From Cavia porcellus (taxonomy: Eukaryota; Chordata; Mammalia; Rodentia; Caviidae): DNA of 64,000 nt. The position numbers and the translations under genes were made by a program. The stretch covers positions 27,250,001 through 27,314,000 of the forward strand of contig NW_026947496.1 of the NCBI RefSeq assembly GCF_034190915.1, in the 5' to 3' direction. Under the pieces are notes generated by a model. That model searched no databases. It had not been told where the DNA came from and saw only the letters and a program-made list of their open reading frames with translations. This document shows positions 25,300-36,665 of the stretch, one piece after another (position 1 is the first letter of the stretch; every line of letters starts with the position of its first letter).

Positions 25300-25960
25300 A
25301 AACAAATCCATACAAATGGCCTTTTTATGGACTCTTTGAAGTTGAGTGCTCTAAGGGTTTTTTTAGCTTATTATATAGTCTAGATACCGGTACTGGAAAA
25401 AAATTTTCCCCATTCTGTAAATTGTCTCTTTATTCCTTGAGTGGTTTCTTTTGCTGTCTAGAAACTTTTTTAATTTGATACAATCCCATCTGATCGTTTT
25501 TGGTATGATTTCTTGTGTAACTGAGGTTCTACGCAAACATCCTTGCATACTATACCTATGTTTTCAAGTATTTTACCTATTTTTTCCTTATGGAAAATTA
25601 AATATTTTGTTTTAATATTTAGATATTTGATCCATGTTTACTTTAGTGCATGTTTATAAATTCATGTTGATAGCCACTTTCCCCAGCACTATTTATTAGA
25701 GGCTATCTTTCCTCCAGCTAAAGGATTTGCCCACTTGTCAATGATAAGTTGCAAGCCCCTGGAGTTGTTTTGCTTTCTTCTATTTCAGCACACTGACCCC
25801 CCGTTTCCTTGTTTGTTTATTTTTCCAATAATATGCTGTTTAAATCACTGAAACTTTGTGCCATCGCATGAAGTGTGAGACGATGCGCCCAGCTTTGTCC
25901 TTGTCGCTCAGAATAGCTTTTGCTATTCTAGGTATCTTTCTAGTTCTATATTAATTTCAT
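25300..25960 (-). mobile_element. old LINE-1 ORF2 fragment
   Basis: Antisense ORF2 landmarks in order: 'ttgtctctttattccttgag', 'ggtttcttttgctgtctaga', 'tgttttaatatttagatatt', 'ccccagcactatttattaga', 'ccacttgtcaatgataagtt', 'agaatagcttttgctattct'. It is more diverged than the L1 immediately to the right and has its own ORF2 boundaries, so it is a separate insertion. Confidence 0.8.
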
Positions 25961-28900
25961 TTTTTTAAAGAGAATTTTTAAAAAATACAGAATTCCAAAA
26001 CAAGATCAGAAATTAACAATGGCTATTACATTGCATGTTATCTTCAAAACAGTTTTTCAGATTACCAGATACAGGCATGCAAAATTGATGAAATAATAAA
26101 AGCACTAACTGTTCTTTGCATTAGTGGTTCAATCACCTTAGCTACTTTTTGTATATATTTTTCCCCTTCCCTCTTTTCTCCTTTCTTCCATCCCAGTTGT
26201 TCTTTCCTTCTGAGCAGTTTCTGTCCCTTTCACAACATCTGTTATACTTTTTGGATCTTGTTTACTCTTTCAGTTTTTTATACTAGGAAGACAAACATAT
26301 GTGTTTGTGAATTATTTTACTTATGAGTATAGTCTCTAGTTGCTTCCATTTACCTATAAAAGCCTCAAGTTTATCTTTCTTTATAGCTGAGTAATGCTCC
26401 GTTGTATAAAAATACCACATCTGTTTTATGCTTTCCTCAGTTTATGGACATTTGTGTCATTTCCAAGATTTAGCAATTGCAAATTGTGCTGCTACAAACA
26501 TGGGTGCACATATATCACTGATGTGATGTTTTCAATTCTTCTTGAAAAATACCCAAAAGGGGAAGAAGAGCGTAGTTGAATAAGACCTGTACTCCTAGTT
26601 TTTTGAGGAATTTCCACACTGATTTCTACAGTGGTTGCACCAGTCTATGTTCCCACAGCAGTAAAGAGCTTCTTTTTCCCCACAGATTTGCCAGCATTTG
26701 TTATTGGATAATTTTTTGATGATAGCCATTCTTTCTGGAGTAAGATGGAATCTCAATGTTGCTTTAATTTGTATTTCTCGAATGATCAATGATATTAAAC
26801 ATGTTTTCATCTATCTGCTTACCATTTGTATTTCTTTATGTGAGAAGTGTGTATTCATCTCAGATGCCCATATTTGAATTAGGAGGGCTTTGTTTTTTTT
26901 AAGTGTTCCACACAGAAGGCCTTTATCTGAGGAACAATGGGCTAATATTTTTCCAAGAAAAGCTTTTCTTTTCACTCTGCTATTGATTTCTTTTGGTGTG
27001 CAAAAAAATTTTAATAAGATGAAATTCCAGTTGTTAAATTATTGCTAGAAGTATTTCCCAAGCAGTTTAATTTTTGTTTGTGAACTCTCTGTCTACTACT
27101 ATATATTCAGGATTTCTACTTACTTTCTCTTCCAGTAAATTTAGTGTTTGTGTTTTAATATTTAGATCTTTGAACCATTTTACTTTAGTTTAGTGCATGG
27201 TGATACACATGGATGCAGGTTTAGTCTTTGTATCTAGAAAGCCAGTTTTTCCAGCACCATTTTTAAAGAGGCCTTCATCCAGTGAACATGTTTTTGCCCT
27301 TTTGTAAAAGACAAGGTGACTGAGTGTTTTTGTAGTTGTGTCCGCACCTTCCACTCTGTTCCACTGATCTCAGGTTTGTTTGTTTGTTTGTTTGTTTGTT
27401 GCCAGTAACATGCTGATTTTATCACAGTAGCTTTGTTACTAACAAGTCAAGGATTTGTGCTACCTCTTGCCTTGCCTTCATTGCCCAGAATTGCCTTTGT
27501 TATCCTGTCTCTTCTGGTTCCAGATGAATTTTAAGAACGGTTTCTCTAGATCTATGAGGTATGATAATGGAATTTTGATAGAGATTGTGTTAAATCTGTA
27601 TAACAATTTTGATATTATGACTGTTTTCACAATGGTGGTTCTTCCTATCCATGAGCAAAGAATATTTTCCTGTTTTCTGACCCTTCAATTTCTTTCTGCA
27701 GAGTACTGTAATTTTCAATGTATAAAACTTTTACTACTTTTGTTAGATAGATTTCTAAGTATTTCAGTTTTTTGCCTGCTATTGGGAGGGCTTTGGTTTC
27801 CCTAATTTTTCTGTCTGTGCATTTGTTCTTTGTGTACAAGAATACTATTAATTTTTGAGTGTTGATTTTATATCCAGCTATGCTACTAAAGTTGGTTATT
27901 GAATCTAGAAGTCTTTGGTAGAGATTTATGGGTAAAGACTAAAAATGTATATAAAATGTCATGTCATCTGCAAATGATGAGAACTTCACTTCTTCCTTTC
28001 CTATTCTCATTCCTTTCATTTCTTTCTCACTTTTCTCACTGCTCTGGCTAATGTTTCCGGATCTATATTGAATAGGACTGGTGATAGTGAGCATCCTTGT
28101 CTTATTCCTAATTTTAGGCTACAAGTCAACATTTTTTCCATTTAGTATGATGTTGGCTGTTGGTTTATCAAAGATGCCTTTTATTAGATTGAGGTGAAGA
28201 CCATTTGTTATGATTTTCTGTAGGGTTTTATAGTGAATGAGTACTGAACTTTGTTAAACTTTCGTGAATGAGTACTGAACTTTCTCTACATCTATTGAGA
28301 TGATCATGTGATTTTTGTCTTTGGCTCTGTGGTTATGATGTATTACATTTATTGATTTTCATATGTTGAACCATCTCTGCATCCCTGGGCTGAATCCCAT
28401 TTAGTCATGGTGTATAATCTTCTTAATGATTTGCTGCATTATGTTTAATAGTATTTTATTGAAGATTTTTGTATCTACATTCATTAGGAAGATTGGCCTA
28501 CGGTTCTCTTTTTTGGTTAGGTCTTTCTCTGATTTTGGTATACTTGCCTCCAGGAACAACAGGGAGAATTGCTTTCCTTTCAATTTCAATAAGAGTTTGA
28601 GGAGTACTGACATTAAATTCTTCTAAATTTCTTGTAGAATTCAACTATGAATCCATCAGGACTTGGGATTTCCTCTGTTAGTAAGTTTTTAATTATATTT
28701 TTAATTTCATTAACTAATATATAATTTAGAATTCTTTGTATCTGCTTGACTCAGCTTTGGTAATTCATATGTTTCTAGAAATCTGTCCACTTATTCTGTG
28801 TTTTCCATCCTATGAGAGTAAAGGTTTTTTTGAGTTTTTGAGTGTCTCTTCCCTTTTTTTGATAAGATTGGCTAGGGGTTGCCAATTTTATTTATTCTTT

Positions 28901-29302
28901 TAAAGAATCAACTCTTTAATTCATTAATTCTTTGTATTGTTTTCTTAGTATCAATTATGTTAATTCCTGCTCTGGTCTTTTTCATTTCCTCCTTTCTTTG
29001 GGCTTTAGGTCTCACTTGCTCTTCCTTTTCTAGAAGGTTGAGGTGCAATGTTAGGTTATTTGTTCTCATTCCATTTTCCTGATGTGAGAATTCACTGCAA
29101 TAAATTTCTCTCTGAGGTCTGTTTTCATCGAGTCCCTCAGGGTCCAGTAAGTTACTTTTGCAGTTTTGTTTGACTGTAGATATTTTTTAATTTCTTCTTT
29201 AATTTCATTTGTGACCCATTGGTTACTCAGGAGAATGTTATTTAATTTCCAGGTGTTTATGGAGTTTTTGTAGTTTCTGTTGTCATTAATTGTTATGGAA
29301 TT
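25961..29302 (-). mobile_element. LINE-1, 5'-truncated, 3.3 kb
   Basis: The longest continuous L1 in the window. On the minus strand it runs from inside ORF2 (near 29300) through the reverse-transcriptase domain and C-terminus to an A-rich 3' end near 25965. The 3' UTR signature 'caaaacaagatcagaaatta'/'acaatggctattac' is shared with the L1 copies at 36.5 and 39.4 kb. Stops and frameshifts break the reading frame throughout, so it is inactive. ORF1 and the 5' UTR are absent. Confidence 0.95.
26595..29302 (-). pseudogene. LINE-1 ORF2 remnant (reverse transcriptase)
   Basis: Minus-strand conceptual translation in several frames gives recognisable ORF2p pieces. '[20 protein letters not shown]' (near 28500) is the RT finger region. 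The catalytic FADD codons lie at 27963-27974. 'HLTPERMAIIKK' followed by a Cys-rich stretch is the C-terminal segment (26600-26760). In an intact element this enzyme copies L1 RNA into DNA at the nicked target. Here the frame is broken many times; the longest surviving piece is about 70 codons. The endonuclease domain is missing because of 5' truncation. It is a dead copy with no expected product. Confidence 0.88.
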
Positions 29303-29384
29303 TTAAAATTCCCAATGTTTCCAGTGTGACAGAGAGGTGATGGGTGGGATTTCTCTCTTCCCATGCAGCTCACCCTCATATTAA
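29303..29384. other. short GC-richer spacer between two L1 copies
   Basis: About 80 bp of sequence unlike L1, including 'ccagtgtgacagagaggtga', separates two minus-strand L1 copies. Origin not recognised; it could be pre-existing unique DNA. Confidence 0.4.
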
Positions 29385-31195
29385 TTTTAGAATTCTCTTC
29401 TCCAGTTCTGTGAGAAATGCTATTGGTATTTTGATTGGGGTTGTGCTTAATAGTTTTGGAAGTATGACCATTTGATTATATTGGTTCTGCCTATCCAGGA
29501 AAGGGAATATACTTACATTTTCTGATATGCTCTTCAATTTCCTTTTTCAGAGTACTATAGTTTTCATTGTAGAGGTCCTCCACCTCCTTGATTTAGCTGA
29601 TTCCTCAGTATTTTATTTTTCTGAATATTACTGTGATAAGTATTATTTCCTTGATCTTTTTCTTGATGAGTTTACTACTGATGTATAGGAATACTACTGA
29701 CATTGGAATGTTGAGTTTGTATCCTGATACATTAATGAATTTTCTTTATTAATTCTAGGAGTTTTAGGGGTTATCTGTGCAAATAATGATAATTTAACAT
29801 CTTCCTTTCCTGCTCATGTACGTTTCATTTTTTCTTTTTGATTGCTTGGGTAATGTTTTTTAAAACTATTAAACAGGAATGGTGATAGAGAATGTTTTTG
29901 TCTTTTAAAAACTGTATTGAACAGGAATGTTGATAGCATATATATTTGTCTTGTTCCTGATTTCAAAGGGAATATTTTAGGCTTCTCCTGATTTGATAAG
30001 ATTGGTTTGGCACAATGGTTTTTATAACATTGAAATAAAGACATTCTACACCCGTTTTCCTTGGGGTTTTTATCATGAATGGATATGAAATTTTGTGAAA
30101 TACTTTTTTTGGATCTATTGGTATGATCATGTGATTTGTGTCCTTGCTTTCCTTTATGTGATATGTTACATTTATTGATATGCATATGTTGAACCATCCC
30201 TCCATCCCTGAAATGAATCCTACTTGGTTAGGATATATGATATTTTTGATTATTTGTTGCATTCTTTTTACCAGGATATTATTAACGATTTTTGTGGCTA
30301 CATTCATTAAGAGATTGGCCTATAGCTCTCTTTTCTGTGGGTCCTTTTCTGGTAGAGATAGGGGCAATGACTCTAGAAATGATTTTGGGAGTACTGCTTC
30401 CCTTTCAATTTCATTTGAGAGTTTGAGAAACATTGACATGAGACCTTCTCTGAAGATCTTGTGAAACCTGACTTTCCTTAGTTGATAATTTTTATGACTT
30501 CTGCTTCACTGACTGATACTGTATTATTCACAATGTTTATATCTTCTTGGATCAGCTTTGGTGCTTAATATATATCTAGGAATTTATCCATTTGAATATT
30601 TTTATTTTATTAGAATACATTTTTTCCGAACAAGTTATCAATGGTCATTTGGATTTCTGAAGAATCTGTTGTGCTTTTGTCTTCTTCATTGCTAATTGTA
30701 TGGATTTGATAGGTTTCTCTTTGTTGCTTATTTATTTTCTAAGAACTAATTTATTCATTCTTTGTGGGGATTTTTTTAGTCTCAATTGTATTAATTTTTG
30801 CTCTGATCTTTATAATTTCCTGATACTAGCTTTGAATTTTGGATAGTTCTTGTTTTTCTAGGAATTTGAGGTGTATAATTAGGTTATTTATTTGGACTCA
30901 CTCTCTTTTTCTGATGTGGGAATTCACTGCTATAAATTTCCCTTATAGCACTGTTTTTACTGTTTCATAAGTTCTTGTTATATTTTACCTGTATTATCAT
31001 TTGACTCTAGGAAAGAATTTCTTCCTCGATTTCTTCTGCAGCTCATTGACTATTCAAGAGGATATTGTTTAATTTTCATGTATTTGCATTGTTTCTGTGG
31101 CATCTTTTGCCATTGATTTCTAGTTTCATTGCACTATGATCTGACAATATGCATGGGATAATTTCAATTCTTAAGCATTTACAGAAGTATAATGT
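29385..31195 (-). mobile_element. older LINE-1 ORF2, part 1
   Basis: Minus-strand ORF2 sequence parallel to the previous L1 but more diverged. The FADD region (29770-29786) carries an extra base that shifts the frame. The RT palm and finger region survives in pieces, for example 'NQVGFISGMEGWFNI' (near 30210-30255). It is interrupted at 31196 by an LTR and resumes at 31883. A diverged 45-50 bp tandem duplication lies at 29860-29955. Confidence 0.85.
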
Positions 31196-31356
31196 TGTGG
31201 TTTGTATTCCTATCTGCTCCAAGCCTCATGCAATCATAGACAAATCTAAGCATTTGTGATTGGCTCGTTGTCTAGCACTCAGATTGGTGGTGTGAGTGTT
31301 TCACCCGCCCAGAGGTGGAGACAGGGTACCATGTATCAGCAGGAAGAAGAAGATCT

Positions 31357-31359
31357 CGA

Positions 31360-31391
<32 letters not shown>

Positions 31392-31418
31392 CCTCCCTCC
31401 CTCCCTCCCTCCCTCTCT
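31357..31418. repeat. (CT)n-(CCCT)n microsatellite
   Basis: A CT dinucleotide run changes into seven CCCT units inside the LTR. The Leu-Ser-Pro and Arg-Glu-Gly frames through it are artefacts. Confidence 0.97.
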
Positions 31419-31551
31419 TGCTAGTTCAGGCCTTGCTGTTGTAGCCTGCCATACACAGTGGCTGACATGCCACCCTGCCTCTTGGAGCCAGTTGAGCATG
31501 ACTGAAACCTCCAAGAACTGCAAGAAATAAACCTTTCCTCCCCTAGTTTTG

Positions 31552-31824
31552 TTGTATTTATTTATTTATTTTAAAAGAAAGAAAGAAAAAAACAAAACAA
31601 AATAGAAAAGAAGGGTAGAATAATACAGAATTCAACAAAAAATTAACACTAAGGAATCGCTAGTTGATACATATTATCATCTTAGAAATAATTGTTCAAA
31701 GTGAATAGACACTCAAAAATTGACAGTGCAAACCATTATGTTCAATAAGCCAACAAAAATTTAGCAACATGGTCATCTATCTTACATACTTACACATACA
31801 GTTATATCCTTTAGGGTACTTTCT
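31552..31824 (-). mobile_element. LINE-1 3' UTR insertion with target duplication
   Basis: A 273-bp, severely 5'-truncated L1 tail starting with the antisense A-tail. It matches the 3' UTR at 59.94-60.19 kb ('gaagggtagaataataca', 'cgctagttgataca', 'cagttatatccttta'). A 15-bp duplication of the host LTR flanks it: CCTCCCCTAGTTTTG at 31537-31551 and CCTCCCCTAACTTTG at 31825-31839. Confidence 0.88.
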
Positions 31825-31882
31825 CCTCCCCTAACTTTGGGCATCAGGTATTTTGTCTCAATTATGAGTAAAAAATAAGACA

Positions 31883-32800
31883 CATGCATTATGGGCTAAC
31901 ATGTGGTCTATATTGAAGAAAGTCCAGCATACTACTGAGAAGAATGTGTATTCTGTCCTTGGGTAGAACACTATGTAGATATTTTTTAAATGCAAGGGTT
32001 CAAAGATTTGGCTCAACTGTGGTATGGCTTTGTTGGTCTTTTATCTAATTGATCTATTTGTGACAGTGGGGTATTGGGACTTTACATTACAACTGTATCA
32101 GTGTTTCTATGATTTTTCATATCAATTAGTGCTGTGTTTTATGAAGTTGGGTATGCCAGTATTTGGTGCATATACAATTTAATTGTTATCTCTTCCTGTT
32201 AATTTGTTCCCTTAATCAAAATGTCTAATTTCTTTCTTGAGTTTTCAGTGAATCATTGACTGTTCAAGAGGGTATTATATAACTCCATGGGTTTGTTTTG
32301 TCTTTTCTGATCAGTTTTAGCCTGAAATCTACCTTATATGAAATTAAGTTAGCTGTACCTGCTTAATTCTGAGTTCCAGTTACATGGAATATTGTTTCCA
32401 TCCTTTGATTTTTAATATGTAAATTTATTTTTTAATTAAAAAATTTTTTGAATATTACTTATCATTGGATTTTGTTTCTTGATCCAGTATGTCTTTATGT
32501 GCCTTTTGCTTGGGGAATTGAGACCATTCACATCAAGGATTATTACTGAATATTATTAACTTATTCCTGTCTTGGCGTTATAGTCCTGTTGTATTCCTGC
32601 TGTTGATTTCCTTATTTATTGTTTCCTTCTGCTTAGCTGCCCTTCTTGCCAGGTGTCCTCATTCTTTATGACTTATTGCTATTGTTGGCTTCATTGTCTC
32701 TTACCAGGATATCCTTGAGAATAATCTGTAAGACTGTTTTGCTGATCATTAATTTCTTGAGGTGGTCCTTGTCATGCAAATATTTTATTTTTTATTAGTT
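31883..32800 (-). mobile_element. older LINE-1 ORF2, part 2
   Basis: Continuation of the L1 interrupted at 31196. 'gctaacatgtggtctatatt', 'gaagaatgtgtattctgtcc', 'ggtcttttatctaattgatc' and 'tcaaggattattactgaata' are antisense ORF2 landmarks between the endonuclease and RT domains. Endonuclease-proximal sequence ends near 32800. No intact frame remains. Confidence 0.8.
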
Positions 32801-33170
32801 TTGAAGGTAAATTTTACACAATACATATGTCATATTATCTCTCATCTGTTTTCTCCTCTTCCTCCCGTAGCTGCCTTCTGCCCAGTGCTAGACTGCCTTT
32901 CACTCACCCTCCTTCCTCCCTCACCTGGGGCTCTCTGCCCTCCTCATGGATGGATCTCTGATCTACCTCTAGATGCTCTCTCAGGGCCCTCCTGCAGTAG
33001 CTAGTGCTCAGTGGCCAACACACAAGCGGCTTCTGGCCCCTGGCTCACTCCCTTCCACCTCTTGCTCTGTCCTCCACCTGCTCTGCCCTCCTTGTACTTG
33101 ATCCCTCCTGCTCCTCTTTCTGCTGCCATCCAAACACCCTGAGCCTCTTAAGATGCCAGAATGGTTCATT
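32801..33170. other. pyrimidine- and GC-rich segment, unassigned
   Basis: The plus strand is strongly enriched in C and T from about 32850 to 33150, with many CCTCC, CTCCT and CCCTC words. It contrasts sharply with the AT-rich L1 to its left. There is no recognised family and only an 80-codon frame. It could be part of an unfamiliar retroelement 5' region or simple decay of a CT-rich tract. Confidence 0.45.
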
Positions 33171-33619
33171 TTAGTCTGATAGCAAAATTTTGTTAGAAGA
33201 ACTCAATTAGTGAGCAGATCTTTCCTCAGTTATTTGGATCATAAGCTGGGAAAAACTATAAGTCTATGACATTGACTAGAACTATTTCCTTAGAGTTATT
33301 TGAACATTTACAAATGGGTTTCATTCATGCGCCTAAATATCAAATCTTTAATAGCTTTAAAATAGTCTGGTGAAATTGGCTAACATTCTAACTATTGTGA
33401 AATGATTATACATTATGTTTTCATCAACTGGGAAAAACTCCAGTATTCTTTAGTGATACATAAAACCACTTGATGGGTACAGTACTTAAGAAGTTGTGAA
33501 CAGAATATTGAAACAGACTATCATTTCAAAGCACTTTTTAAAAAGGATAAATGAATGGTATTGTAAATTGAAATTAAATTTTCAAAAGTTTTGTTTTCTT
33601 CTTGGCCTACGTTCTGCCT
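33171..33619. other. unassigned unique sequence
   Basis: AT-rich, with no element recognised. Confidence 0.45.
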
Positions 33620-33830
33620 GTATTTCTAATGATGAAACCCGAATATAATCAAAATACATTATATACTTTGAACCCCCTCCCAACATATAAAACTAAGGGA
33701 GAGAGTGGAGGAAGGGAAGTGGAGGTGGGAAATTTTAAAATATGCTATATGCGCGTATAAATCTGCCAGAATGAAATGCATGAATCTGTATAATGAATAT
33801 GCACCTATAAAAAAGTAGACATTTTAAAAT
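33620..33830 (+). mobile_element. LINE-1 3' end fragment
   Basis: 'aagggagagagtggaggaag' followed by 'gtataaatctgccagaatga' and a terminal 'atgcacctataaaaaagtag' resemble the 3' terminal UTR of rodent L1 (G-rich tract, then AT-rich end). Partial and diverged. Confidence 0.45.
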
Positions 33831-34351
33831 AAACTCTCAAGTAAGGTCTCTTAAAATTGCTGCTTGATGTATGAGGCTTGGATTGACTCCTCCATCCTGA
33901 GACTCTACTTTTTCACCTTATAATTATAGCAGGTATTGTCAAAATTGATGTCATAGACACAGAGTTATGACTGGCATTTACATTTCCAAGGGATGCACAC
34001 TAGACATACATTTAGATGCAAGACATGTGGGAAACTTGACTTGTTAGGAAAAAAACATCTAGGAAGGGCATTTGTATTACTTAGAAAAAGACCACATTAA
34101 GGACTTTCAAATGTAAGTACTGCTGTTGACACTTAGGACATGAACCCTCAGTCATGGTTTCCTGCGAATGTGCCACAGGCCCTGCGTCCTACACTAGGAA
34201 CACAGACACTTTGAGTAAAGGGCCAGCAAAGGCAAATGGCTTGTGGAGGAAGACTTCTAACCTAAGAATTGAAGATTACTTCCTGTGCATAGCTTCCTTC
34301 TCACATTCACACAAAGATCCATAGAAAATAGACTTACATTTCATCCTGTGG
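33831..34351. other. unassigned unique sequence
   Basis: No gene or repeat recognised. Confidence 0.45.
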
Positions 34352-34378
34352 TTTTTTTTTTTTTTTTTTTTTTTTTTT
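34352..34378. repeat. poly-T tract (27)
   Basis: An uninterrupted run of 27 T. No SINE or L1 body adjoins it on the side where an antisense retrotransposon would lie, so it is recorded only as a homopolymer. Confidence 0.97.
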
Positions 34379-35339
34379 CTTGCTGACTGCCTTGTTTTTT
34401 CCATTAGGTTTCTTCAAGGAACTAGACTACTCAAATCACTAAACCTTTTCCCTTCTCCAAACAGTCTCTTTTCTCCAAGTGTTTTAAACTCCCTTTTTCA
34501 CCATTATCCAATATTGGCAATGGTCAATAGTTTTTCAAAACATTAGGTTTGCCATATGGTCCTAGTTCCTACTAGGAGAATAAATCTCAGGATGTCATGC
34601 TGCCTTCACTGAGCCCAGCTCTCAAAAATTAGCTGCTTTTCATTAACTGTCGCATGCCTGCATAAAACTTCAAAGGGTGCCAAAGTTATAAGGGACTTTA
34701 TGCAAGACTAATAATGTAAATTACTATCTAGTTATTTTCCCATAAAGCTATTTACATGTAAATTATTGCATTATTTGTTTTATTACACCAAGGTAACATC
34801 AATTGAAATTTCATAACAATTTCTGAAAATCCTATGTCTGCTCAAGGTACATGCCTGTGACCCTTGTTTTTGTGTGATCAGAAGATCTTTCCACACTTAC
34901 TCTATCAAAATGTGGTCAAACTTGGATGGATGTGATTATTTTGTGTTTCCAAGTGTTCAAATGAATTACTAAGAGTTTCACGTACCTACACACAATAAGA
35001 GCCATAACACCAAATAGTGGCAGTTGGTATAACGATTCTAACCCTATTCTAAAATATCTGATCTACAGTTAATTCATGACTGTGTCTAACTTACAGATGA
35101 AACAATACAAATTTTAGAGGAAAATGATCAATTCATGAACTAGATATTCACAGATGATACAGATGTCTTCAAATATGTTGTCACTAACCAAAATGAAGTT
35201 TGGAAAATAAATGATATTGGAGGAAATACATCAGGAAAAGTAGACTAACTGATTAATCAATAATTATTTGGCCAAACTATATGATTAGTTTATTTTTTTA
35301 TTTTATTTATACCAATAAAAACTGAAGGCAAAGTAGGCT
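34379..35339. other. unassigned, repeat-free AT-rich sequence
   Basis: No element recognised. 34560-34860 has the look of conserved AT-rich non-coding DNA ('gtaaattattgcattatttg', 'tttacatgtaaatta'), but this is only an impression. Confidence 0.4.
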
Positions 35340-36330
35340 TCCAATGCTATGTATGAGGATTATTAGTACCCTATACTCTGACCTTTATTTAGGGGTGTTC
35401 ATGTACTATTATAATGCTGCTATCCTTGGACAAACTAGGAACAAAACTTCTCTGATCCACACGTATGTGTTTAACATGCCTAATAGTGACGAGTCATTCC
35501 AAATTACTCACCAATTTATGGCCAGGCCTTCCACTGGTTAAATGGGCTTGTCAATATTTGGAAATTACAGTTTTGCACTTTACTGACTCTGATAGATGCA
35601 TGCTGGCTTTAACTCATGATTCCTCTGTGGCTTTAATTCATGATTCCTTGTTGGAAAATGGGGTTTGGTGTAAATATTTACCTGCCCTTCATATGTTTCT
35701 TTTTTGAAGGACCCATTCCAGTCTTGAGCCCATATTTTCTGTAAGTTATCTTTTCTGACCTATTTTCAGGAAAGTTTATGGATTTTACTATAAACCCTTT
35801 GCAGTTGTTTGCATTTTAAGTGTCTCCTTCGAGTCTATGGCTTGTCTTTTTACTTCCTCAATGGTGACTTTTGATAAACTGAAGTTTTTAACGAGTATAT
35901 ATCTACCTCCTTAATGATTTCATGTCCTATTTTAAAGGACTTTGACTATCCTGAAGTGATAAAGACCATCTCCTACATTTTCTTCCAAAGCCTTCTTGCT
36001 TTATATGTCACATTAGTATGTGGTGTTAAATTTTACTTGCTGTTAAATTTTACTGGAATGTAAATAAGGATGAAGCTTCATTTTTTTCTATGTGAAATTA
36101 AATGAATCCAGCACCACCCATCAGACAGATCATTCCCCAGGTACTTTACTGAAGTGCTTCTGTCATAATAAACTGAGTGTCCCTTAGGTGTGGTTCTCTC
36201 TTGGCATCAAGAGCATACAGTAGTACATACTGTTACCTTTCATAGGCTTTAGAGATGTCTTCCAAAATTGTTTTAGCTATGCGTAGCCTTTTTCAGATCT
36301 ATAAGCATTTTAGGACTGGTATGCAAAAGA
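35340..36330 (-). mobile_element. old LINE-1 (L1M type), 3' part
   Basis: Antisense landmarks in order: 'gggcttgtcaatatttggaa', 'cccttcatatgtttctt', 'ggcttgtctttttacttcct', 'caatggtgacttttgataaa', 'ccagcaccacccatcagaca', 'tccaaaattgttttagctat'. These correspond to the ORF2 end and 3' region of old L1M. A 24-bp unit is tandemly duplicated inside it (35604-35624 and 35628-35648). Confidence 0.75.
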
Positions 36331-36461
36331 CCTACTGACGTTTAGATTATCCAAATCCTACAGTTCATTAATCTTACTTCCGCTGTTACCACTCCATTGT
36401 TACACTCATCAGATGAATTAAAATGCAAACACTGGAATTTTCAGTTCTATAATTTTCTTTT

Positions 36462-36665
36462 TTTTAATTTTAATTTTTTTATTTTAAAGACATTAAGACA
36501 AAACAAGACATAACAAAGCAGATCAGAATAATGTAAGCAACACAGTATTTCACCAGAAGACAACCCATAATTAACAGTAACTACCACAATGTCTCTTTCT
36601 TTGAAATAGGTGAGCATAATTTCATATACAATAGTATCAAACATAACAAAATAGTATAAAACCAT
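36462..36665 (-). mobile_element. LINE-1 3' UTR fragment
   Basis: A T-rich start (antisense tail) is followed by 'aagacaaaacaagacataac' and 'attaacagtaactaccacaa', the same 3' UTR block as at 26.0 and 39.4 kb. Severely 5'-truncated. Confidence 0.78.

Larger units (their letters stand above)
31196..31882 (+). mobile_element. MaLR-type LTR, itself interrupted
   Basis: It begins TGTGGTTTGTATTCC and ends AATAAGACA, typical MaLR-style ends. It contains a pyrimidine microsatellite and a terminal block with 'gaaacctccaagaactgcaa' and 'gaaataaacctttc' (polyadenylation signal). Its 3' end ('ggtattttgtctcaattatg') is displaced to 31847-31882 by an L1 tail inserted at 31552-31824. It belongs to the same family as the LTR at 40.07 kb, which shares the end block. 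It lies inside an older L1 ORF2. I could not find a clean 5-bp target duplication. Confidence 0.75.

Noticed and set aside
27455..27805. 116-codon plus-strand frame
   Set aside because: Antisense shadow of the minus-strand LINE-1 ORF2.
31256..31530. Frames with Leu-Ser-Pro or Arg-Glu-Gly repeats
   Set aside because: Artefacts of the CT/CCCT microsatellite within an LTR.
34352..34378. Poly-T as the tail of an antisense SINE or L1
   Set aside because: No SINE or L1 body follows on the right-hand side where it should be.
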